DNA of 64,000 nucleotides from Bacteriovoracia bacterium (GTDB taxonomy: Bacteria; Bdellovibrionota; Bacteriovoracia; Bacteriovoracales; Bacteriovoracaceae): the NCBI GenBank assembly GCA_030431635.1, contig JAUIIL010000003.1, positions 310,001-374,000 on the forward strand, written 5' to 3'. The notes beneath the pieces were generated by a model that was not told the origin of the DNA, made no database searches, and saw only the letters and a list, made by a program, of their open reading frames with translations. Both the position numbers and the translations under genes were made by a program. Shown one piece after another: positions 54,652 to 61,844 of this stretch. Each line of letters begins with the position of its first letter. Positions within the stretch are counted from its first letter, which is position 1.

Positions 54652-54899
54652 TGAACGCTCACTGAGGAATTCTCTGAATCATGCTTAGCGGCCAGATAGC
54701 CTGTAATCATAATTTGGGCCAAAGAACCTAGCTCTTCGTCATCTTCAATGCCGTAAAAATCTTCTAAATGTGAGATCATGAGCTCGATGCACTCATCATC
54801 TAAAAACTCTTCAACTTCTTTCATCAGTTCATCAGAGGTAATATTCTCAAATCGAGCGAAAAAGCTCTGAAGATTCTCTTTTGTCGTTTGCAGTGACAT
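54648..54899 (-). CDS. Small acidic protein of unknown function
   Basis: 83 residues, ATG with AAAGGG upstream. Helical and strongly acidic (ITSDELMKEVEEFLDDECIE, FYGIEDDEEL), no membrane segment. Good ribosome site and a clean frame support it as real. It converges with the preceding gene and its upstream region faces the outer-membrane protein gene. Confidence 0.6.
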   Translation of the reverse strand: MSLQTTKENLQSFFARFENITSDELMKEVEEFLDDECIELMISHLEDFYGIEDDEELGSLAQIMITGYLAAKHDSENSSVSVH

Positions 54900-55068
54900 T
54901 TTGACCCTTTTTTAGATAGTTAGACCATTTTTTGACTCTCTTTTCAATTATTTTATAACAATCGTCAGTAATGCACCGTGTAAAGCTTACTCTAGGTATT
55001 GAAAATTTCGTCAAACTAAGTAGATTGTGACTGTCAAATACTATTTGCAACCAAAAGGACGGGAAATT

Positions 55069-55938
55069 ATGAAGAAATTAGCTATGGCAACCCTCTGTGT
55101 GCTCTCTACAGCAGCTTTTGCACAGTCAGCGGCCAACGTTTCAACGGCTTCAAGCGGTAAGTCGACTTTTGAAAAAATTAAAGAGGATTTTGATCTCGGT
55201 TATGCGGCTGAGTTTTATGGTCCTTCAATCAAGAGACCAGGGTCAAGACCAAGTGATGGTGGAAATCTTTCACAATCAGATTTAAGGTATGATTCTCAGA
55301 TTAGCGTCGATTATCATCTTTTTGATGATAAAGAGCTAACACTTAAGCTTCGTTTTAGAAACGAGTTTGGTGATAAGCATATTGATTCAGAAACTGGAGA
55401 AGTAAAAGCTCATGACAACGGACAAATGAGAGATACTCGTATTGGTATTCAAGGTGTGTGGTATACAGCAGGGAACTTTTCTTACTGGGCCAGATATCAT
55501 GTTGAGCTTCCTACTTCAACGAACTCTAAGAGAACGAATCGCTTAGGAGCGATGGGAGCTGCTCAAGATTTTGCCTTCAGACTTAATGATAAAACAATTA
55601 TTGGTTTAGAGCAGTCTACGTATTTTTATAAGAATGATAATGATAAAGATGCCACAGGAAATGCCTATCTTTACAACGCTCCTTATGTAAACTTTGCTCT
55701 TAGTGATAATATGACTTTTAAGTCTAGATTAGAGTACGAAGTTCTCTCTGATGATAAAGATGATTTGCAAAAAGATAGTTCAAGACTTTTATCTGGAGTT
55801 GATTTTCAGCTAAATAGTAATTGGTCTGTTTACCCTCATATTATGTTAGGGACTGATGGACTTACGACAACGGATAGAAACGTTTTTGACGAAGATTCTA
55901 TTGGTGTTGCAGCTTGGATTTCAGGAGCTATTTTCTAA
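55069..55938 (+). CDS. Probable outer-membrane beta-barrel protein
   Basis: 289 residues from ATG 55069 (GGACGGGAA upstream; an upstream GTG at 55027 would add 14 residues before the signal peptide). Signal peptide cleaved after AAFA. The mature part shows regular alternating strands (ELTLKLRFRNEFGD, FSYWARYHVELPT, MTFKSRLEYEVLSDD, WSVYPHIMLG) and ends in phenylalanine (ISGAIF), the usual barrel C-terminal signal. It has its own terminator and may be an abundant porin-like protein. Function unknown. Confidence 0.75.
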   Translation: MKKLAMATLCVLSTAAFAQSAANVSTASSGKSTFEKIKEDFDLGYAAEFYGPSIKRPGSRPSDGGNLSQSDLRYDSQISVDYHLFDDKELTLKLRFRNEFGDKHIDSETGEVKAHDNGQMRDTRIGIQGVWYTAGNFSYWARYHVELPTSTNSKRTNRLGAMGAAQDFAFRLNDKTIIGLEQSTYFYKNDNDKDATGNAYLYNAPYVNFALSDNMTFKSRLEYEVLSDDKDDLQKDSSRLLSGVDFQLNSNWSVYPHIMLGTDGLTTTDRNVFDEDSIGVAAWISGAIF

Positions 55939-55967
55939 TAATTTCTCAAAGCAATATAATTTCTTAC

Positions 55968-55997
55968 AAGGGCCTTCATTTTTGAAGGCCCTTTTTC
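55968..55997 (+). terminator. Intrinsic terminator after the barrel protein gene
   Basis: AAGGGCCTTCA (55968-55978), loop TTTT, TGAAGGCCCTT (55983-55993), then TTTCATT. The stem is 11 perfect pairs. Confidence 0.9.
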
Positions 55998-56126
55998 ATT
56001 ATTACAGTGTAAAAATTACATCCAGTATTTTAAATCTATTTAAAGCTTATTTTTAGCAGGTTACGCTCTTTTGTATTAAGAAAGAATCTTAATAGAGAGA
56101 AATAAATTATTTTTTTGGGAGAGAAA

Positions 56127-58211
56127 ATGAAAAAATTAACCGGTGCGTTAATCGCATTATTGTCTTTTACTATCATTCTAACTTCATGTGGACCCATTCC
56201 CATTACTCCAATGACTGAACAGGATCGTGTTTCTGATATGCAGTGGATTTTTGGAATTTATGAGCAAAATTATGCTCCACTGAAGTATAAAGAGAGTTTA
56301 TTTGGTTTTGATAACGAAGCTTTAAAGGCGAAGTATCTTGAAGCGGCCAAGAAAGAACAAACAAACGATGAGTTTTTTAGATTGATGCACTCTTTTGTTG
56401 CTGAATTCAAAGATGCTCATAATAGCGGTTCTTTAATTGCTTTAAATGAGAAGGGTTCCTCTTCAGTTGCTTATATGGGGTTTGATGGCCGCAGAAAAGG
56501 GGATTACTTCGTCATTACAAAGCTTCTTCCTACTTATCAATATAGTCTTGATGGGGTCGATTTTAGAGAGGGAGACATTATTACAAAAATGAATGGCAAA
56601 TCTCTGAAAGAGGTCGTCGATGAGCTGATTACTCCAGTGAGAAATTTAGGAAATGCTGAATCAAATTATACTTATTTGATGAGAAACCTCTTTTTCCGCT
56701 CTTCTCTTATTCACCCGATGCCAGGTCTTTATGATGTAGAAACTCTTTCTATTAAAAGAGGCTCAAAGGAATTTGATATAAAAGTTGCTTGGGTTACAGA
56801 GGATCGTTTTGATTTTCAAAATAATATGAGAGCAGCAATTGCTCAAGCGTCAAATAATGCTCAAACTTTTGTTTTTGGTGACAATATACAAGACATGAAC
56901 GGTAACTTGAAATTAAGAAGAATGAATAATGATTATCTTCTTCAAACAATTGTTAAACATGCGAAGATGTATAATGGAGCAGAAGAATTCTTCACAGATG
57001 TGTTCGGAATGAGCTTTCCAAAAGAACTGAAATACAGTTTTGGAGAATCATTTGAAATGCTTGGAAATAACTCTGATTTAAACTGGCATGTTGTTGATTC
57101 AAAAAGAAATGCTCAAGGTGGGTTTGTCTATCAAGAAAAACCAGTTCTTGTGAAAGACGCAAACACAGGTAAAGAGTCTTTTGAACAAGTTCTTGCTCCT
57201 GAATTTAGCTTTGAGAGTTACCAGAGATTAAAGGAAGCAAGAGTTATCCCTGATAATGCCGAAATGGTTTTAATTGGACCTAAGTCCTCTCCTCGCTATC
57301 CTATTTATCCAGCTTATATCGTTGAACAAGTGGTAACTGTGAGTACAGTGTTTGGTAAAGAAGATAGTGTTGAGACTGAAAAAGTTGGATATATTTTCAT
57401 TGATTCTTTCTCTGTTCCAGCTGACTCACAAGCTGTTGTAAACGAGTTTCAAGATACTTTAGAAGTATTTGAAAAAGAAGGAGTGAAATCAATTGTTCTT
57501 GATACTATTAACAACGGAGGAGGATCTCTTCTTCTTGGTGTAGCGATGGCGCAAGCTTTAACAAAAAAAGAAGTTGAGCTTCCTAAAATTCAACTTCGCT
57601 TGAGTGATTCTTGGCTTTCAACTTTTAAACAAGAGGCTTCAAACCCTGGTTATAATTCAACTGTTCTTAATGATAAGAAAAGAGAGTTAGCAAAAATTGA
57701 GGAAGATGTTAAAGCTGGAAAATGGCTTTCAAGAAGCTTTCCTCTTGAGTCTTTAACTGGATTTAATTTGAAAGTGAATGAGCGCAAGAAACTCTCTAGT
57801 GATGTCGAAATTGTTGTTCTTGTTAATGAGATGTGTGCCTCTATGTGTGATATTTTTTCAGCAATGCTTCAAGACAATGAGATGGCCACAATTATGGGAA
57901 CAAACTCGATGGGAGCTGGAGGAAATGTTGTTAACCATTGGCAATCACCTCGTTCACATTTCCAAGTAAGAATGACTGAGTCTCTTCTTGTCAGAAAAGA
58001 TGGTTCTTACATAGAAAATGTGGGGACAAAGCCAGATGTTGAGCTTGTTGTGAATACAGATGCTGAGTTTAGATATGGAAACATTGTAAATGGAGCTTTT
58101 GAAAAAGCAGCTTCTTTGGCGGCTAAAAAGCGCTATGAAGGAGCAGAGTTAGTCCTTATTTTAGCGAAAAAGAACAAGAGAGTAACTGAAATGGATGTAA
58201 GAAAGCTTTAG
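56127..58211 (+). CDS. S41 peptidase-like lipoprotein
   Basis: 694 residues from ATG 56127 (GGGAGAG upstream; a TTG four codons earlier is less likely). Lipobox LTSC. A PDZ-like segment (FREGDIITKMNGKSLKEVV) precedes the peptidase fold: VLDTINNGGGSLLLGVAMAQ and NEMCASMCDIFSAMLQDNEM, where Ser572 fits the nucleophile. The lysine of CtpA-type enzymes is missing (MGAGGN where FGKG is usual), so it resembles the S41B/tricorn-like group, or may be inactive. It is anchored in the envelope. It has its own terminator. Confidence 0.82.
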   Translation: MKKLTGALIALLSFTIILTSCGPIPITPMTEQDRVSDMQWIFGIYEQNYAPLKYKESLFGFDNEALKAKYLEAAKKEQTNDEFFRLMHSFVAEFKDAHNSGSLIALNEKGSSSVAYMGFDGRRKGDYFVITKLLPTYQYSLDGVDFREGDIITKMNGKSLKEVVDELITPVRNLGNAESNYTYLMRNLFFRSSLIHPMPGLYDVETLSIKRGSKEFDIKVAWVTEDRFDFQNNMRAAIAQASNNAQTFVFGDNIQDMNGNLKLRRMNNDYLLQTIVKHAKMYNGAEEFFTDVFGMSFPKELKYSFGESFEMLGNNSDLNWHVVDSKRNAQGGFVYQEKPVLVKDANTGKESFEQVLAPEFSFESYQRLKEARVIPDNAEMVLIGPKSSPRYPIYPAYIVEQVVTVSTVFGKEDSVETEKVGYIFIDSFSVPADSQAVVNEFQDTLEVFEKEGVKSIVLDTINNGGGSLLLGVAMAQALTKKEVELPKIQLRLSDSWLSTFKQEASNPGYNSTVLNDKKRELAKIEEDVKAGKWLSRSFPLESLTGFNLKVNERKKLSSDVEIVVLVNEMCASMCDIFSAMLQDNEMATIMGTNSMGAGGNVVNHWQSPRSHFQVRMTESLLVRKDGSYIENVGTKPDVELVVNTDAEFRYGNIVNGAFEKAASLAAKKRYEGAELVLILAKKNKRVTEMDVRKL

Positions 58212-58233
58212 TAAAATTTTAAGATAAAGTCTT

Positions 58234-58267
58234 AAAACGGCTCCAAAAAGGAGCCGTTTTTTTTTAT
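58234..58267 (+). terminator. Intrinsic terminator after the S41 lipoprotein
   Basis: AAAACGGCTCC, loop AAAAA, GGAGCCGTTTT followed by more T residues: 11 perfect pairs and a long T run. Confidence 0.94.
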
Positions 58268-58341
58268 CAAGTATTTGTCTCTTGTGTCTCTTCTATCATT
58301 TGATAAAATAGAGTAAGAAAAAGAAAAACAGGACGTTTTTA

Positions 58342-58854
58342 ATGAGTTTTCTCAATCAGGAAGTTCTTAAGCATTATAACCATTCCAAATCGAAGGGAAA
58401 TATTCCTAGCACATCGGCTTCCTCTGGACCTGTTTATGTCTCCTCGACTCGAAAAAAAGTTTCTCATGTTGATGATATTGAATTAACAAATACAAAAAAA
58501 AGAAGTCGAACGAGTTTTACAAATGTTGATTATTCAAAAAAGACATCTGCAAAAACAGATATTAAAAAACATGTGAGAAGAGCTCCGGTTTACTTTTTAG
58601 TGGCACTAGTATTGCGCTTAATATTTATGGATAGAGGACTTATCGAGTATTTTCAAACCCAAAATAAACTGACAGATATGCAGTACCAACTCGAGCAGAA
58701 TAAAAAAGAAGTTCAAAATATCATACAAGAGATTCAGTTAATCAAAACGAGTAGTGCTTTTCAGAAAAAACTAGCAAGGGATCATCTTGGTGTCATTGGG
58801 CCTGACGAATACTTAGTTCTATTTGCTCAGGAGAGTAGGGAGATTTCCAAATAA
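58342..58854 (+). CDS. FtsB/DivIC-family cell division protein
   Basis: 170 residues; ATG with AGGA upstream. A polar, basic cytoplasmic N-terminus of about 80 residues is followed by one membrane segment (PVYFLVALVLRLIFM), a coiled coil (LTDMQYQLEQNKKEVQNIIQ), and the C-terminal LARDHLGVIGPDEYLVLF, which resembles the ARNELGMI.PGE end of FtsB/DivIC. FtsB links FtsL and FtsQ in the divisome. The N-terminal extension is unusual. The last 62 bases overlap a convergent gene. Confidence 0.75.
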   Translation: MSFLNQEVLKHYNHSKSKGNIPSTSASSGPVYVSSTRKKVSHVDDIELTNTKKRSRTSFTNVDYSKKTSAKTDIKKHVRRAPVYFLVALVLRLIFMDRGLIEYFQTQNKLTDMQYQLEQNKKEVQNIIQEIQLIKTSSAFQKKLARDHLGVIGPDEYLVLFAQESREISK

Positions 58855-59314
58855 GTTGGCTCCCTACCTTAAGCTTTTTTGATAAGGCTGAGCTAGCTTT
58901 CATTTCAAAAACATGCCTGCAGACAAAGCTTTTTGCTCGAGGGATATCCTGAGGGTTATCACGGCCAATATAATGAGGGACACTTCTATCAACATCTTTA
59001 ACTTTTAAGTCTTTATCAAGACAAAAAATATCGAGATCAAAATAGGTGTCTGGCATCCAGAATTGCCTAAGAGCATCTTCTAAGTTGAAAAAAAGCATCC
59101 CTTCATTATCCTGAAATTCATGACTCTTCTTCCCACTTAGACCCATTGTTTGCTGAGCAGAAGTTAGGGCCAAAGTAACCTGGAGCTTTTCTCCTGATTC
59201 GAGCTCCATATTAATGGGCTTAATCTCGCTAAGAGGGATGGCTTCATTTTGGGAAACACACCCCTGAATGACAAAAAGAGTTAAAAACAAGAGGTTTTTG
59301 CTGATGTTTTTCAT
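58793..59314 (-). CDS. DUF192 lipoprotein
   Basis: About 173 residues from ATG 59314; an ATG at 59338 and a TTG at 59374 open the same frame and none has a strong ribosome site. Signal peptide ends VIQGC, a probable lipobox. The DUF192 pattern is clear: VTLALTSAQQTMGLSGKKS, GMLFFNLEDALRQFWMPDTY, LDIFCLDKDLKV, VFEMKASSALSKKLKVGSQL. DUF192 proteins are small extracytoplasmic domains of unknown function. The gene is divergent from aspS, and its 3' end overlaps the ftsB-like gene by 62 bases. Confidence 0.85.
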   Translation of the reverse strand: MKNISKNLLFLTLFVIQGCVSQNEAIPLSEIKPINMELESGEKLQVTLALTSAQQTMGLSGKKSHEFQDNEGMLFFNLEDALRQFWMPDTYFDLDIFCLDKDLKVKDVDRSVPHYIGRDNPQDIPRAKSFVCRHVFEMKASSALSKKLKVGSQLIWKSPYSPEQIELSIRQAQ

Positions 59315-59373
59315 AAATTGCGGTATATGTCTTTTCATAGACTTAATTATGACCAATACGAAGGAAGTTATCA

Positions 59374-61152
59374 ATGGCCAAGGTAGAAGGATTAATGAGA
59401 ACTCATCATTGTGGACAATTAAGGGCCAGTGATATTGGTCAGGAAGTGATCCTTTGTGGTTGGATGAATAAGTATAGGGATTTGGGAGCTCTTCACTTTA
59501 TTGATTTACGTGATAAGTATGGAGTGACTCAGCTGGGTTTCGAAAATTACCAGGGAGACCTCTCGCTATTGAAAAGTTTTTCTCTTGAGTCAGTTTTATG
59601 GGCAAAAGGGATTGTGGGAAAAAGACCAGAAGGGGCCTTGAATTCTAAAATGGCCACAGGCGAAGTTGAAGTTCAAGTAACTGAAGTAAAACTTCTTTCT
59701 TATTGTGACAATATTCCTTTTCTCCCTCATGGGGCCATTGATTCATCTGAAGACTTAAAACTCAAGTACCGCTATCTTGATCTAAGAACCAATGAGCTTC
59801 AAAAAAATTTAAGACTTAGATCAGAAACCGCTCGTCTTGTGAGAGAAACATTGTATGAAGAAGAGTTTATAGAAGTTGAAACACCTGTTTTATATAAAAC
59901 AACACCAGAAGGGGCCAGAGACTATATTGTTCCAAGCCGGGTTCATCCAGGAAAAGTGTATGCGCTTCCTCAATCCCCACAAACGCTTAAGCAGCTTCTC
60001 ATGATTGGAAATACTGATAAGTATTTTCAAATTTGTAAATGCTTTCGAGATGAAGACTTAAGGGCCGACAGACAGCCAGAGTTTACTCAAATTGATATTG
60101 AAGTTAGTTTCGCCACTCAGGACTATATTAGAAATCTGGCTACAAAGCTCATCAAAAATATTTTCAAACGTCCTGAAGGATTTGAGTTACCTAAAATGAC
60201 TTATGCTGAGGCCATGAGAGACTATGGTAGTGATAAACCTGACTTGCGTTTTGGGCTCAAGCACTCAATTGTGAACTCTTGCTTTGAAGGAGTTGATTTT
60301 AAAGTTTTTTCAAGTGTCATAGATAAAGGACTTATTAAATGTCTTTTTGTTGATGAATCTCAAGGCAACCTGGCCCGCAAGGATATAGACGCTCTTACTG
60401 AAGTCGTAAAACCCTACGGAGGTAAAGGTGTTGCTTGGTTTAAAAAGTCTTCAGAAGGAGTTTCTGGAGGAATCTCTAAATTTATTTCAGATGAAGTTCT
60501 TCAAAAATTACAAGAACTCACAGGGAATAAAACAAATGGTTTATGGCTTTTTAGTGCTGATGGTTCACATAAAGTTGTTCATGATTGTATGGATGCTGTG
60601 AGAAGGCATTTAGGTCGTAAACTGGGCCTTATTAATGAAGATGATTATGCTTTTGCCTGGATTTATGACTTTCCACTGCTTGAGTATGATGAAGCTGATA
60701 AGCGTTTTTATGCTCTTCACCACCCCTTTACTTCTCCTGTAGATGAGGACAAAGAAAAATTTGTCTCAGGAGATACTGAAGCTCTTAAAAATATTAAGGC
60801 CAACGCCTATGACGTTGTTTGCAATGGTTATGAGTTAGGGGGAGGTTCAGTTAGGATTTTTGAAAATAAAGTTCAGCAAAGAATGTTTGATGTCCTTGGT
60901 TTCTCTCATGAAGATTGCCAGAGGCAATTTGGGTTTTTTATTGAGGCCCTTAAATATGGGACTCCTCCTCACGCTGGAATTGCTTTTGGACTTGATAGGA
61001 TTATGATGATTTTCAATAAAACAGATATCATTAGAGATGTTATTGCTTTTCCAAAAACCAATAATGCGACAGATTTAATGGCCAGCTCGCCTTCAATTCC
61101 TAATCTGGATCAGCTAGAAGAATTGAAATTTAAGTTCACAACCACTGAATAA
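59374..61152 (+). CDS. aspS: Aspartyl-tRNA synthetase
   Basis: 592 residues, bacterial length, ATG with GAAGGAAG upstream. An N-terminal anticodon-binding OB domain (EVILCGWMNKYRDLGALHFI) precedes the class II core. Motif 2 is FRDEDLRADRQPEFTQIDIE; the GAD insertion lies between; motif 3 is GIAFGLDRIMMIF, preceded by LGGGSVRI. It charges tRNA-Asp. Whether it also charges tRNA-Asn cannot be told here. It converges with the RDD gene, six bases apart. Confidence 0.97.
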   Translation: MAKVEGLMRTHHCGQLRASDIGQEVILCGWMNKYRDLGALHFIDLRDKYGVTQLGFENYQGDLSLLKSFSLESVLWAKGIVGKRPEGALNSKMATGEVEVQVTEVKLLSYCDNIPFLPHGAIDSSEDLKLKYRYLDLRTNELQKNLRLRSETARLVRETLYEEEFIEVETPVLYKTTPEGARDYIVPSRVHPGKVYALPQSPQTLKQLLMIGNTDKYFQICKCFRDEDLRADRQPEFTQIDIEVSFATQDYIRNLATKLIKNIFKRPEGFELPKMTYAEAMRDYGSDKPDLRFGLKHSIVNSCFEGVDFKVFSSVIDKGLIKCLFVDESQGNLARKDIDALTEVVKPYGGKGVAWFKKSSEGVSGGISKFISDEVLQKLQELTGNKTNGLWLFSADGSHKVVHDCMDAVRRHLGRKLGLINEDDYAFAWIYDFPLLEYDEADKRFYALHHPFTSPVDEDKEKFVSGDTEALKNIKANAYDVVCNGYELGGGSVRIFENKVQQRMFDVLGFSHEDCQRQFGFFIEALKYGTPPHAGIAFGLDRIMMIFNKTDIIRDVIAFPKTNNATDLMASSPSIPNLDQLEELKFKFTTTE

Positions 61153-61158
61153 AATATT

Positions 61159-61788
61159 TTAAGATGCTTTCTTAATATCCCATTCATAATGAATGAATTT
61201 ATCATCATGAGAAATTTGAGATGTAATAAAGTGCTCATAAATTTGAGAATCTTCTAAAGTCACGGTTTGAGAAAGAATGTCCTGGATTCCTCTTTTGTCT
61301 GAACGAACAAGAGGAAGAAGGAAGAGAAGTCCCATTGATGTGTAACCCATAAGATAGCCCGTTGCTCTTAGAAAAGCGTGCCGTAAATCTGGAGAGTGGT
61401 TTAACATTGAACCTTCCCGAAAATCATCTTGAATAACCGATAGTTTCATCCATATTTTCCCAATAGTTTTTCCATTTAAGCTATAAAAGCAAAACATAAA
61501 GTAACCATAGAAAATAGAAATAGAGATGAGGGGATCGATAACATAAAACTTATCCCAAATGTGTTGCATCTTTGCGGGAGAAATTTGAAAAAAGAAACTA
61601 TTTAAAAAACCTTGATAAGCATTAACAAAACCAACTTTAATAAGGCCAATGATAAAAATATCTAGTCCAAAAGAAGCGAAACGCTTAAGTAAAGAAGCCC
61701 TAATCTTTTTGGCAGTAAAAGAAGTGATAGGCTCTTTAAGCCTTTGCTCTAAATAATCATGTAAATTAATAATATTATCTTCACTCAT
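61159..61788 (-). CDS. RDD family membrane protein
   Basis: 209 residues from ATG 61788 (a TTG precedes it by one codon). RDD domain features: RFASFGLDIFIIGL in the first membrane segment, NGKTIGKIWMKLSVI in the central conserved part, and DKRGIQDILSQT near the end. Some RDD proteins are Na+/H+ antiporters, most are uncharacterised. It lies between aspS and mutS; mutS ends 54 bases upstream of its start on the same strand. Confidence 0.85.
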   Translation of the reverse strand: MSEDNIINLHDYLEQRLKEPITSFTAKKIRASLLKRFASFGLDIFIIGLIKVGFVNAYQGFLNSFFFQISPAKMQHIWDKFYVIDPLISISIFYGYFMFCFYSLNGKTIGKIWMKLSVIQDDFREGSMLNHSPDLRHAFLRATGYLMGYTSMGLLFLLPLVRSDKRGIQDILSQTVTLEDSQIYEHFITSQISHDDKFIHYEWDIKKAS

Positions 61789-61844
61789 CAATAGCTTTAT
61801 CGGAGTTTAAAAGCGTAGAATGAGAGAGAAAATACCAGTGGAAA

